NCBI GenBank assembly: GCA_019636445.1
Contig: JAHBXO010000003.1
Coordinates: 124,001-188,000 of the forward strand
From: Gemmataceae bacterium
GTDB lineage: Bacteria > Planctomycetota > Planctomycetia > Gemmatales > Gemmataceae
Length of the DNA: 64,000 nucleotides
Direction: 5' to 3'
In this document: positions 55,497 to 63,421 of the stretch, in pieces
Layout of the letters: every line of letters begins with the position of its first letter
How positions within the stretch are numbered: the stretch's first letter is position 1
Notes under the pieces: model-generated
What the model saw: the letters and a program-made list of their open reading frames with translations, nothing else
What the model was told of the DNA's origin: nothing
Database searches by the model: none
Translations under genes and position numbers: made by a program

Positions 55497-55850
55497 TCAA
55501 CAGCGCAGGCGCGGACCATCGGTGGGAGACAAGGGAGACGTATCACGGCGGAGAGGGGAATCCGACAGACAGGTCGGGTGCGGGAACGGAAGCGGGCGAA
55601 CGAACGATGGCCGACCCGGCGGCGACCAACGGACGTTCGCCCGAAGCGAAAGCGTCGCTTCGGTCTCCTCCGATTCGTGCTCGGTCTCGTTCGCGGGGGC
55701 GATTGGGAATCCAGCCCGTGCCAGCGGTGATTTGCCCGTGGACAGGGCGAGGAGGGGCGCAAGCGCGAGCAAGCCGACCAGCGCGCAGGCAACCGCTCGA
55801 CGCAATCGCGCCGCGAGGCCGAACGGAGAATCGGAAACGGTACCGGTCAT
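55497..55850 (-). CDS. small secreted hypothetical protein
   Basis: 117 residues. A signal peptide or membrane anchor (AVACALVGLLALAPLLALST) is followed by an acidic stretch (NETEHESEETEA) and a Pro/Arg/Ser-rich tail. No family was recognised. A good promoter ends nine bases before the ATG, which supports real expression. It lies 116 bases upstream of the SulP fusion gene and may be co-transcribed. Confidence 0.55.
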   Translation of the reverse strand: MTGTVSDSPFGLAARLRRAVACALVGLLALAPLLALSTGKSPLARAGFPIAPANETEHESEETEATLSLRANVRWSPPGRPSFVRPLPFPHPTCLSDSPLRRDTSPLSPTDGPRLRC

Positions 55851-55859
55851 GGCGGGGGT

Positions 55860-55889
55860 AATATAGGGCGGCACTTTCCGGGAGTACAA
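55860..55889 (-). promoter_or_regulatory. sigma-70 promoter, near-leaderless
   Basis: On the minus strand TTGTAC (55889-55884), 18 bases, then TATATT (55865-55860). The ATG at 55850 is nine bases downstream, so the mRNA would begin at or a few bases before the start codon. Confidence 0.65.
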
Positions 55890-55914
55890 GTCCGAACGGT
55901 CTGGGAAAAACGAA

Positions 55915-55938
55915 AACGGCGGGCCGTAGCCCGCCGTT
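55915..55938 (-). terminator. rpsA terminator
   Basis: On the minus strand a perfect 10-bp stem (55938-55929 with 55924-55915, TACG loop) is followed by TTTTCGTTTTT. It lies 23 bases after the rpsA stop. Confidence 0.9.
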
Positions 55939-55960
55939 CGCGGCATTGCCGCCGAGCCAG

Positions 55961-57748
55961 TTATTCTTCGTCCTGGCCCGGCAAAGAGAAGAGCGGGCCG
56001 GCCGCACCAGTGCCGCCGCGCAGGTCCTTCTTGCCTTCGGTCTTCGCCGAGCTGGGCTTGTTGTCGCCGCCCATGAGCTCGTCCGGCAGTTCGTCCGGCA
56101 CGGTCGGGTCGTCGACGTTCTTCATGCTCAGGCCGATCTTGCGATCCTTCGTGTCGACGCGGAGGACCTTCACGTCCACCTCGTCGCCGACCTTTACGAC
56201 TTCCTCCGGCGACTCGATCTTGTTCTCGCTCAACTCGCTGATGTGCAGCAAGCCTTCGAGCCCCGGTTCGAGTTCGACGAAGACGCCGAAGTTCGTGAGC
56301 TTGGTGATCTTCCCCTTGACCTTCTGGCCCGGGAGGAACCGTTCGGGGATGTCGCCTTCCCACGGGTCCTTGCCCATCTGCTTGAGGCCGAGGGCGACGC
56401 GCTTGCGTTCCTGATCGACGCTGAGGACGACGCAGGTGACCTTCTGGCCCTTCTGCACGACTTCGCTGGGGTTGGACACCTTGCGCACGTAGCTCATGTC
56501 GCTGACGTGCAGCAGGCCGTCGATGCCTTCCTCGATTTCGATGAAGGCGCCGTAGTTCGTGAGGTTGCGGACCACGCCGGAAACCTGCATGCCGTTCGGG
56601 TACTTCTTGGCCACTTCGTCCCACGGGTTCTGCTGGCACTGCTTCATGCCGAGCGAAATTTCCTTCTTGTCGTGGTTGATCTTGAGCACCTGCACCTCGA
56701 CCTTGTCCCCGATACTGAGGACTTCGTTCGGGTGGCTGATGCGCTTCGTCCACGACATTTCGCTGATGTGGACGAGGCCTTCGATGCCCGGCTCGAGCTT
56801 GACGAACGCGCCGTAGGGCATGATGTTGACGACTTCGCCCTGGTGCTTGCTGTTCTCCGGGTACTTCGCCTCGATGTCCTGCCAGGGGCTGGGCGTCTTG
56901 TGCTTGAGCGAGAGGGCGATCTTCTGGCGTTCGCGGTCGATGTGCAGGATGTAGACTTCGAGTTCCTGCTCGATCTTGACGACGTCGTGCGGGTTGGTGA
57001 CGCGGTGCCAGCCCATGTCGGTGATGTGCAGCAGGCCGTCGATGCCGCCGAGGTCGACGAACGCGCCGAACTCGGCGATGTTCTTGACGATCCCCTTGCG
57101 GATCTGCTTTTCCTGCAGTTCCGACATGAGGCGTTCGCGCTGGACGGTGCGGCGGTCTTCGATGAGCTTGCGGCGGCTGACGACGATGTTGCGCCGTTGT
57201 TCGTCGATCTTGAGGATCGTGCACTCGATCGTCTGGTCGATGTAGACGCCGATGTCCTGCGGGCGGCGGATATCCACCTGGCTCGCGGGCAGGAACACGT
57301 TCACGCCGATGTTGACGAGCAGGCCACCCTTGATCTTCTTGAGCACCTTGCCCGAAACGACGTCGCCTTCCTTATGCTTGGCGAGGACCTCGTTCCACTC
57401 CTTCTGCCGCTTCGCCTTGCGGTAGGACAGCGCGATCGTGCCGTTTTCGTCCTCGACCGTTTCCAGGAGAACTTCGACGGTGTCCCCGACCTTCGGATAA
57501 CTGGTCTGGTCAACGCCTTCGTCGCGCCATTCGTCGATGCGGATGAGGCCTTCCGACTTGTATCCGATGTCGATGACCACGTCTTCGCCGCGGATTTCGA
57601 CGACCTTGCCGGTGACGATCTTGTTGGCTTCGTAGTCCTTGTCGGACTGCTTGATCCACTCGGCGATTTCGGTTTCGAATTCGCTCTGGATCTTCTCTTC
57701 CGCTTCGAGCGGTGCGTCGAACAGACGCATCAGATTGCGATTGACCAT
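55961..57748 (-). CDS. rpsA: 30S ribosomal protein S1
   Basis: 595 residues from the ATG at 57748. Six S1 domains can be followed, each with a G-x-V/I core: VTGKVVEIRGEDVVIDIGY, VVSGKVLKKIKGGLLVNIG, IRKGIVKNIAEFGAFVDLGG, QGEVVNIMPYGAFVKLEPG, VSGVVRNLTNYGAFIEIEEG and VKGKITKLTNFGVFVELEPG. It binds mRNA and docks it on the 30S subunit. The acidic tail ends GAAGPLFSLPGQDEE. No Shine-Dalgarno sequence precedes the ATG; the minus-strand leader instead carries CTCCTCC. The gene is probably expressed alone, 147 bases after panD. Confidence 0.96.
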   Translation of the reverse strand: MVNRNLMRLFDAPLEAEEKIQSEFETEIAEWIKQSDKDYEANKIVTGKVVEIRGEDVVIDIGYKSEGLIRIDEWRDEGVDQTSYPKVGDTVEVLLETVEDENGTIALSYRKAKRQKEWNEVLAKHKEGDVVSGKVLKKIKGGLLVNIGVNVFLPASQVDIRRPQDIGVYIDQTIECTILKIDEQRRNIVVSRRKLIEDRRTVQRERLMSELQEKQIRKGIVKNIAEFGAFVDLGGIDGLLHITDMGWHRVTNPHDVVKIEQELEVYILHIDRERQKIALSLKHKTPSPWQDIEAKYPENSKHQGEVVNIMPYGAFVKLEPGIEGLVHISEMSWTKRISHPNEVLSIGDKVEVQVLKINHDKKEISLGMKQCQQNPWDEVAKKYPNGMQVSGVVRNLTNYGAFIEIEEGIDGLLHVSDMSYVRKVSNPSEVVQKGQKVTCVVLSVDQERKRVALGLKQMGKDPWEGDIPERFLPGQKVKGKITKLTNFGVFVELEPGLEGLLHISELSENKIESPEEVVKVGDEVDVKVLRVDTKDRKIGLSMKNVDDPTVPDELPDELMGGDNKPSSAKTEGKKDLRGGTGAAGPLFSLPGQDEE

Positions 57749-57895
57749 AGTTTTGGAGGAGACGGCGGTACGGTCCGGAGGAATCCCCGGCCGGACTGGC
57801 GACCAACACAAATAGAGGAACCTCCTTCGCGGGCCGATCGCGCGACCGGATTCCCGACAAGGAAGAAAGGAAATTCTAGCAACTCTTCGAGATTG

Positions 57896-58336
57896 TCAAC
57901 GGGCGGGCGGATCGGACTTTTTCTTCGTGCGGGGCTTGGGTGCCGTTTTCGCGGTCTCCGCTTTCGCGGTCTCCTCCGCCACCGGTTTTTCATGGGGCCG
58001 GTTCTGCGCATCCGCGAAAATGACGATCGGCCGGTGCTTGCGGGCGTCCTTGGTCTTCATTTCCGTGAAGGTCGCGATGATGACGATGTCGCCCGGCTTG
58101 ATGTGGTGCGCGCCGCCGCCATTGACCTGGACGACGCCGCTGCCCGGATCGCCCGGAAGGGCGTAGGTGATCAGCCGCGATCCGTTCGTCACGTCCCAGA
58201 CGTGGATCAACTCGTTGGGCAGGATGTCGGCGGCCGCCAGCAGGTCGGTGTCGACCAGTAGGCTGCCCTCGTAGTCGACGTTCGCGGCCGTCACGGTCGC
58301 GCGATGAATCTTCGACTTCAGCATGGTGCGTCGCAT
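57896..58336 (-). CDS. panD: aspartate 1-decarboxylase (pyruvoyl enzyme)
   Basis: 146 residues. PanD makes beta-alanine for pantothenate and coenzyme A. From the ATG at 58336 the self-cleavage pair is Gly24-Ser25 (DYEGSLLVD), exactly the canonical numbering, which decides this start over the ATG four codons later. Other conserved parts are [39 protein letters not shown] and IVIIATF. The C-terminus has a 25-residue Lys/Pro/Ala tail not present in E. coli PanD (126 residues). Confidence 0.96.
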   Translation of the reverse strand: MRRTMLKSKIHRATVTAANVDYEGSLLVDTDLLAAADILPNELIHVWDVTNGSRLITYALPGDPGSGVVQVNGGGAHHIKPGDIVIIATFTEMKTKDARKHRPIVIFADAQNRPHEKPVAEETAKAETAKTAPKPRTKKKSDPPAR

Positions 58337-58390
58337 GGGATCGTCTCGTTCGCGGTGTCTCGCGTTTTACGGATGTTATCGAAACAGATT

Positions 58391-58415
58391 CCCGCGCGGA
58401 AACGGTCCGCGCGGG
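58391..58415 (-). terminator. hairpin after the FHA gene
   Basis: CCCGCGCGGA (58391-58400) pairs perfectly with TCCGCGCGGG (58406-58415) around a 5-base loop. It lies between the FHA gene and panD, on the 3' side of the former. Only a short T-containing stretch follows. Confidence 0.6.
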
Positions 58416-58456
58416 AACCGAGGGATTTCCGCGATTGAACCGATCGCACCGGCCGT

Positions 58457-58867
58457 TCAATCGTCATCCCGCGAACTCTTCGGCTTGGCCAGGCCAGCTT
58501 TTTCCATGAGGGATTGCGCGAAAGCGTCCTCGACCACGTCCCCGGTGTTTTCGAGGAATTCATGGGCGGTTTGCGAGAGGTGGTACTGGATCCGGAAATC
58601 GTGTTTGGAAATCGAGATCAGGTCATTGGGTTTCACGATCCGCTGCTGGACCCGCTCCCCGTTGACCTTCGTGCCGTTCTGACTGCGGAGGTCGCGAACA
58701 TGCCAGACGCCGTTCTTCAGCAGGAATTCGCAGTGCTGGCCCGACACGTTGGAGAAGTCGAGGCAGATATCGTTGCTGCGGCGCCGCCCCACGGTCATGA
58801 CCGGGCGCAAGAGTGGGATCGCGTCGCCGCCGCCCACCGGAACCAGTTCACCCAGGATCTCAGCCAT
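58457..58867 (-). CDS. FHA-domain protein
   Basis: 136 residues from the ATG at 58867. One forkhead-associated domain with the phosphothreonine-binding residues Gly27-Arg28, Ser31-Asn32, Ser42-x2-His45, Asn64-Gly65 and Asn69-Gly70. A helical tail with a basic-acidic end follows (KPKSSRDDD). It should read Ser/Thr phosphorylation, perhaps by kinases such as the one at 33209. It lies 83 bases downstream of the E2-like gene on the same strand. Confidence 0.9.
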   Translation of the reverse strand: MAEILGELVPVGGGDAIPLLRPVMTVGRRRSNDICLDFSNVSGQHCEFLLKNGVWHVRDLRSQNGTKVNGERVQQRIVKPNDLISISKHDFRIQYHLSQTAHEFLENTGDVVEDAFAQSLMEKAGLAKPKSSRDDD

Positions 58868-58950
58868 GGAGCACTCGGGAAGAGGATCGAAGGACGCCAC
58901 CGTGCGGACACTATAACAACCGTCCGGCCGGCAAAAAAGGGCCGAAGGAC

Positions 58951-59376
58951 TCATTTCGCTTCCGGCAGCGGCCACTCACCGGTGTCGCGCCAGACTTCAT
59001 AACACGCCAGCCACCGCCAAGCCGCTTGCACCGCGAAAATGCACGAGAACTTGGACGGATCCCACCGGTTGCCGCTTCGCGTCGAACCTTGTCGCCAAAG
59101 ACAGAGCGTCTGGCTTTCCAACAGATGAGGGCAATGCACCAGCGGGGTGAGCACGCGCGTTTCCGGAGGAACCGTCGGATAGCTCGGAAGCAATCGCGTT
59201 TCCACGGCGTAGATATTGTGCGTCGGCATCAGTCGGTAGCGCAGCAGCAAAGCGCCGGCGATTCGCTGCACGCGGATTCGAAACTCCGCGTCGCGGCCGT
59301 CGTTGTACTTCTCGATGACGGGCAACTCGACGGACAACAACCGCCGCTTGCCCAACTCGGTGTCGAGGAGACCCAT
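58951..59376 (-). CDS. bacterial E2 (UBC-like) ubiquitin-conjugating-type protein
   Basis: 141 residues from the ATG at 59376; an adjacent ATG at 59379 is equivalent. The order YPTVPPETRVLTP, then HCPHLLESQTLCLW with Cys92 as candidate catalytic residue, then NRWDPSKF and WRWLACYEVWRDTGEWP, matches the UBC-like fold of bacterial E2 families. These usually act with E1/ThiF-type and JAB-type partners; none is adjacent here. A 60-codon gene lies just upstream on the same strand and an FHA gene just downstream. Assignment is by motif pattern, not by alignment. Confidence 0.7.
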   Translation of the reverse strand: MGLLDTELGKRRLLSVELPVIEKYNDGRDAEFRIRVQRIAGALLLRYRLMPTHNIYAVETRLLPSYPTVPPETRVLTPLVHCPHLLESQTLCLWRQGSTRSGNRWDPSKFSCIFAVQAAWRWLACYEVWRDTGEWPLPEAK

Positions 59377-59383
59377 CATGGAA

Positions 59384-59486
59384 ATTCGGAATGTGGAATT
59401 CGGAATGCGGAATTGAATACGCTCGATAGCGTGACCGGCGGAGCCTCGGAGATGGCTTTCATTCCGAAATCCGAATTCCGCATTCC
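59384..59486. repeat. GGAATTCGGAAT-type short repeat array
   Basis: ATTCGGAATGTGGA (59384-59397) and ATTCGGAATGCGGA (59398-59411) are tandem copies with one difference. GGAATGCGGAATT (59402-59414) reappears inverted at 59474-59486. The element separates the 60-codon gene from the E2-like gene and adds an AT-rich island of about 100 bases. Confidence 0.75.
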
Positions 59487-59494
59487 GCACTTCT

Positions 59495-59677
59495 TCAGTA
59501 GTGGCAGGGCACCGATTTGATGGCGTGGATCACGTCTTCGTCGGGAACATCGTCCGCAGTGCCGACGAACCGCGTGTCCTTGCGGTCCAGCAAGAGGACG
59601 CGATTGCCCTCGGCGTTGCCGCGCAACGCCGTCACCAGTTGCCGTCGCTCCAACTCGCTCAGAGGTCGAAAGTCCAT
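59495..59677 (-). CDS. small hypothetical protein upstream of the E2-like gene
   Basis: 60 residues with a strong GGGAGGG site eight bases before the ATG at 59677, and a promoter further upstream. The sequence is soluble and mixed in charge (SELERRQLVTALRGNAEG, then DVPDEDVIHAIKSVPCHY). It does not end in the di-glycine expected of a ubiquitin-like modifier. Function unknown; it may share a transcript with the E2-like gene. Confidence 0.6.
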   Translation of the reverse strand: MDFRPLSELERRQLVTALRGNAEGNRVLLLDRKDTRFVGTADDVPDEDVIHAIKSVPCHY

Positions 59678-59851
59678 GGTGGATACCCTCCCTTCGGGCG
59701 ATGGCTTTGCGCCCGGCGGACATTGCCGGACCTGCTTCCCGATTCCTGCGTCGCGGATTCCCTTGGCGACGATTATCGTTTCGACTTTGCGATGGGATCG
59801 GCGACGAATGTTCGTCGCATGGGAATCCTAAAGCGGAAATCCATACCAGCC

Positions 59852-59881
59852 ACTATACCCAAGCCTGCAACCAAACACCAA
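59852..59881 (-). promoter_or_regulatory. sigma-70 promoter of the 60-codon gene
   Basis: On the minus strand TTGGTG (59881-59876), 18 bases, then TATAGT (59857-59852), giving a structured leader of about 165 bases. Confidence 0.5.
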
Positions 59882-59948
59882 CCAAAAGCAGGCAGGGCGA
59901 GAGGGGACCATCGGCGACCGGATTTTGAAGCGACCCGATCGATTCGAC

Positions 59949-59976
59949 TTGTCTAACAGATCCATTAGACTAAACT
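59949..59976 (+). promoter_or_regulatory. promoter with possible DtxR/MntR-type box
   Basis: TTGTCT (59949-59954), 16 bases, then TAAACT (59971-59976), only six bases before the ATG at 59983, with no Shine-Dalgarno sequence, so a leaderless mRNA is likely. GTCTAA-N8-TTAGAC (59951-59970) is a perfect inverted repeat across the promoter, and the TTAGACTAA half resembles metal-regulator boxes. Confidence 0.55.
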
Positions 59977-59982
59977 ACAATC

Positions 59983-60921
59983 ATGATTCGATCCACGCTC
60001 TTCTTGTGTGCCGTCTGTTCGATATTCCTGATCGGTTGCCAGTCCGCGAACGGCCCGTCCGACGGCCGGATCCCCGTCGTTTGCACCACGAGTCTGATTG
60101 CCGACGCCGTCAAGCGGATCGGCGGCGACCGCGTGCGCGTCGAATGCCTGATGGGGCCGGGGATCGACCCCCACCGTTACACGGCGACTCCCGGCGACAT
60201 CCGGAAACTGTCCGACGCCCGCATTGTGTTCCAGCATGGATTGCACCTCGAAGGCAAACTCGGCGACGTGTTGGAGAAGCCGCGACCGGGCCAGCGCTCG
60301 CTCGTCATTACCCGGGACCTCACGGAATCGCGACTGCTGCCCGGCGATGGCGGCGACGGACCGCACGATCCACACGTCTGGTTCGATCCCCGACTCTGGG
60401 CCGATTGCCTGCCGCCGATCGTGGCCGCCTTGTCGGAAACCGATCCCGAGGGCAAGAACGACTTTGAAAACGCTGCGAAGGCCTATCGGGAGGAGATTCT
60501 CGCGGTCGATCGGGAGCTGGAATCGCTCGTGCAATCCCTTCCCGCGGAACGCCGCAAGCTCGTGACGTCGCACGACGCGTTCCGCTATTTCGGTGCCCGC
60601 TACGGCATCGAGGTCCACGGACTCCTCGGCATCTCGACCGGCAGCGAAGCCAGCACCCGGGATGTCGGCCAGCTTGCCGCGTTCCTCGCGACGAACAAGG
60701 TTCCGGTGATCTTCGGCGAGACCTCCGTTCCGTCGAAGGGCCTCAAGGCGGTGATCGATTCCTGCGAAAAGAAACATGGCCATTCGGTGCGGCTCATAGG
60801 CGGCGACGACGCACTGTATTCCGACGCGCTCGGAGAACCGGATTCACCCGGCGCGACTTACCTCGGCATGATCCGCCACAACACCAATATCATTGTCGAC
60901 GCCCTCAAGAGCCGCCCATGA
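59983..60921 (+). CDS. metal ABC transporter substrate-binding lipoprotein (ZnuA/TroA-like)
   Basis: 312 residues. The lipobox FLIGC puts the lipid on Cys19. Cluster A-I metal ligands are His64 (GIDPHRYTATP), His131 (DPHVWFDPRLW), His197 (TSHDAFRYFGARYG) and an Asp in GGDDALYSDALG. HGLLGISTGSEAS is also typical of the TroA/MntA/ZnuA family. It binds Zn or Mn outside the membrane; the long His-rich loop of ZnuA is absent. The stop overlaps the ATPase gene (ATGA). Confidence 0.92.
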   Translation: MIRSTLFLCAVCSIFLIGCQSANGPSDGRIPVVCTTSLIADAVKRIGGDRVRVECLMGPGIDPHRYTATPGDIRKLSDARIVFQHGLHLEGKLGDVLEKPRPGQRSLVITRDLTESRLLPGDGGDGPHDPHVWFDPRLWADCLPPIVAALSETDPEGKNDFENAAKAYREEILAVDRELESLVQSLPAERRKLVTSHDAFRYFGARYGIEVHGLLGISTGSEASTRDVGQLAAFLATNKVPVIFGETSVPSKGLKAVIDSCEKKHGHSVRLIGGDDALYSDALGEPDSPGATYLGMIRHNTNIIVDALKSRP

Positions 60922-61634
60922 TCCCCGCGATCGAGGTCCACGATCTCACGGTGGCGTACCGGGAGAAACCGGCGCTCTGGGACGTCGACCTCGCCGTTCC
61001 CACCGGTTCACTGATGGCGATCGTCGGCCCGAACGGTGCCGGCAAAACCACTTTGTTGAAGTCCATCCTCGGCCTCATCCCCGCCGTCGCCGGGAACGTC
61101 TTCATCCACGGCGAACCGTTCCACTCCGGCCGACGACGCGTCGCCTACGTGCCACAGAAAAGCTCCGTCGATTGGGACTTTCCGACCACGGTCTTCGACC
61201 TCGTCCGCATGGGCACCTACGGACGGCTCGGCTGGTTCCGACGGCCGGGTGCGGCGGAACGGGACGCGACGGCGACGGCGCTGCGCCGCGTCGGGCTTGG
61301 CGACCTGGGGGACCGACAGATCGGCCAACTCTCCGGAGGCCAGCAGCAACGGGCGTTCCTCGCCCGCGCGTTGGTGCAGGACGCCGACGTCTACGCGCTC
61401 GACGAACCGCTGCAGGGCGTGGATGCCGTCACCGAGCGGGCGGTCATGGAAATCCTCCGCGACCTTCGCAACGCGGGAAAGACCATCATCGCCGTGCACC
61501 ACGACCTGCACACGGTTCCGGCCTACTTCGATTCCGTGACGCTCTTGAACGTGAAGGTGATCGCGAGCGGGAAGGTGGGGGAGGCGTTCACGCCAGAGAA
61601 TTTGAAACTCGCTTACGGTGATGCAGCTCGCTGA
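60918..61634 (+). CDS. metal ABC transporter ATP-binding protein
   Basis: 238 residues: Walker A VGPNGAGKTTLLK, Q-loop VPQKSSVDWDFP (the SVDWDFP form is typical of Mn/Zn transporters), signature QLSGGQQQRAFLARAL, Walker B DVYALDEPLQGVD, and the H-loop VHHDLHTV. It powers uptake with the preceding lipoprotein. The membrane permease normally encoded next is missing: a repeat region and a phosphoribosyltransferase follow. Confidence 0.95.
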   Translation: MIPAIEVHDLTVAYREKPALWDVDLAVPTGSLMAIVGPNGAGKTTLLKSILGLIPAVAGNVFIHGEPFHSGRRRVAYVPQKSSVDWDFPTTVFDLVRMGTYGRLGWFRRPGAAERDATATALRRVGLGDLGDRQIGQLSGGQQQRAFLARALVQDADVYALDEPLQGVDAVTERAVMEILRDLRNAGKTIIAVHHDLHTVPAYFDSVTLLNVKVIASGKVGEAFTPENLKLAYGDAAR

Positions 61635-61645
61635 GTCGGCTCGCG

Positions 61646-61806
61646 GAATGGCCACAAAAAGGCACAAAGAGGCACGAAAAGTTTGAAGGTCGACATTCGC
61701 TCCCTCGGCGTGGTTCGTCCTAACAATCCCTTTCCGTCGGTCCGTGATTCCCTTTCAACGACAGCGTTCCCTTTTTGTGTCTTTTCGTGCATCTTCGTGG
61801 CCATTG
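61646..61806. repeat. element with inverted GGCACRAAAA-type ends
   Basis: The left end (about 61646-61680) contains TGGCCAC followed by tandem GGCACAAAGA/GGCACGAAAA-type units. The right end (about 61769-61806) carries the inverse complement of the same pattern, ending GTGGCCATT. The 90 bases between hold no gene. It sits between the ABC ATPase and the phosphoribosyltransferase and resembles a dispersed intergenic repeat. Confidence 0.7.
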
Positions 61807-61823
61807 GCTTCGTTTCCGGTTCA

Positions 61824-62360
61824 ATGATCGCCATGCAAGTGCTCATCTCCTCGGAACGAATCCGCGACCGCGTCGACGAACTCGGCGCCGAAATCACCGC
61901 AGACTTCGACGGGAAACCGATCACCGTCGTCGGCGTGCTCACCGGCTGCCTCGTCTTCCTCGCGGACCTGATCCGGCGGCTGAACCACCCCACGCACATC
62001 GCGCTCCTGCAAGCGTCCAGCTATCGCGGCACGGCGACCAGCCCGGGCGAACTGACCGTGCGGGACGAACTCCTGCCCGACATGACCGGCCGGCATGTCC
62101 TGCTGCTCGACGACATCCTCGATACCGGTCGGACCATCTCGAAGCTCGTCGACCATTTGAAATCGAAGGGCACCGCCAGCGTGCGCACCTGCGTGCTGCT
62201 CCGCAAGATCGGGCGGCAATCGGTGGAATTCGAACCGGATTATGTCGGTTTCGCGATCCCGGACAAATTCGTGATCGGCTACGGCCTCGACTTCAACGAC
62301 CTTTACCGGCATCTGCCGTTCATCGCGGTTCTACCGGACTCGGCCACCCCCGGGGGCTGA
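61824..62360 (+). CDS. hpt: hypoxanthine phosphoribosyltransferase
   Basis: 178 residues from the ATG at 61824 (a second ATG lies three codons on). An earlier in-frame start at 61683 would add residues encoded by the repeat element and is rejected. The PRPP-binding motif HVLLLDDILDTGRTISKLV is diagnostic. VGVLTGCLVFLADLIRRL, SSYRGTAT and FAIPDKFVIGYGLDFNDLYR match the purine-salvage enzyme. It converts hypoxanthine (and usually guanine) to the nucleotide. No clear Shine-Dalgarno sequence precedes it. Confidence 0.94.
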   Translation: MIAMQVLISSERIRDRVDELGAEITADFDGKPITVVGVLTGCLVFLADLIRRLNHPTHIALLQASSYRGTATSPGELTVRDELLPDMTGRHVLLLDDILDTGRTISKLVDHLKSKGTASVRTCVLLRKIGRQSVEFEPDYVGFAIPDKFVIGYGLDFNDLYRHLPFIAVLPDSATPGG

Positions 62361-62364
62361 CGGC

Positions 62365-63354
62365 GTGCGCATCGTACATCTGGTTTCCTCCTTGGGCCCG
62401 ACCTGCTCAGCGCGATACCTCGCACATGTCGTCCCGCGCTTTCCGGGCGAAAGCCTGATCATCAACACGGGCTTTGCCGAACCGTTCGCGCCGCAACTGC
62501 GTCAGGCGGGGACCAGCGTACGTGAATTGCGATTCCGCGGGCCGCTGGACGGTGCCACGGCATTGGATCTGTATCGCAGCGTGGCAGCGTACGCACCCGA
62601 TATCGTTCATTTCTGGGGCGATCGCGCCACCGCGATCGCCAATGTCCTCGTGCCCCATCCGTTGCGCAGGCCGTCCCTGCCGATCGTGGTCGGCGATCTT
62701 CGGGCAGATTCGCGATCCCTGTTCGTGTGTCGAATGCGGCGGCTCGCCTGTGCCGCGCGCGATTCCGTCCCGGTCGTCGATCCGGAACCGGCCGCCCCTG
62801 CGGAAACCGGGCTCCCGGCCGGCGCGCGGATGATCCTCAACGTCGGCGGCTACGACGAACGCTCGGACCAGCGTTCCGCCGTCTGGTCCTACGACATGTT
62901 GCGGTACGTGGATCCACAGGCTCATCTCGTGGTGGTCGGCGACGGGCCGTTACGGGCGAAGGTGGAAGCGTTCGCGAAGTCGATCGGCCGAGGGGATCCG
63001 CGCATCCACTTCGTCGGCCCGCGCGCGGACGTGCCGGCATTGCTCCGTTCGGCAGCGATCGCGTTTTCGACGCACCGGGCCGGCGGCCGTACGTTTCTGG
63101 CCGAGGCGCTCGCCGCCGGCGTGCCGGTCGTGGCCGTCGACACGCCGGACGCGCGGACGTTGATCCGCGACGGCGAGAACGGACTGCTCGTTCGGCGCGG
63201 CGACTACCCCGTGCAGGCCGGGGCGATGTTGCGAATCGTGTCCGATTCCGCGCTTGCGAATCGCCTAACGGAGGGCGCGCGGGAAAGCCGATTCCCGACG
63301 CCGGACGAGGCGGCGCGCGACCTCGAACGTTTTTATCGCACTCTCGCCGGTTAA
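62365..63354 (+). CDS. GT4-type glycosyltransferase
   Basis: 329 residues from a GTG four bases after the hpt stop. The N-terminal Rossmann half ([20 protein letters not shown]) is followed by a donor-binding half with [50 protein letters not shown], and [20 protein letters not shown] with the conserved Glu. It is shorter than typical GT4 enzymes. It sits between hpt and glgC; a role in glycogen or surface sugar synthesis is only suggested by position. Confidence 0.85.
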   Translation: MRIVHLVSSLGPTCSARYLAHVVPRFPGESLIINTGFAEPFAPQLRQAGTSVRELRFRGPLDGATALDLYRSVAAYAPDIVHFWGDRATAIANVLVPHPLRRPSLPIVVGDLRADSRSLFVCRMRRLACAARDSVPVVDPEPAAPAETGLPAGARMILNVGGYDERSDQRSAVWSYDMLRYVDPQAHLVVVGDGPLRAKVEAFAKSIGRGDPRIHFVGPRADVPALLRSAAIAFSTHRAGGRTFLAEALAAGVPVVAVDTPDARTLIRDGENGLLVRRGDYPVQAGAMLRIVSDSALANRLTEGARESRFPTPDEAARDLERFYRTLAG

Positions 63355-63421
63355 TCCCTTCTCTTCGCTCCGCCCGTCGGGCACAATACCGTGACCTCTC
63401 GACCGCAACGGGGACCGCGCG

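Larger units (their letters stand above)
59678..59982. other. 305-bp divergent intergenic region
   Basis: No gene was found here. It holds the minus-strand promoter at 59852-59881, leader hairpins at 59801-59818 (8-bp stem) and 59695-59715 (6-bp stem), and the plus-strand promoter/operator at 59949-59976. Confidence 0.65.

Noticed and set aside
52942..55866. A 974-codon open frame on the plus strand opposite the SulP-carbonic anhydrase gene.
   Set aside because: The minus-strand gene is unmistakable; the antisense frame is highly charged low-complexity sequence without any recognisable domain.
55946..58261. A 771-codon open frame opposite rpsA and panD.
   Set aside because: It mirrors the six S1 repeats and covers two certain genes; no independent signal supports it.
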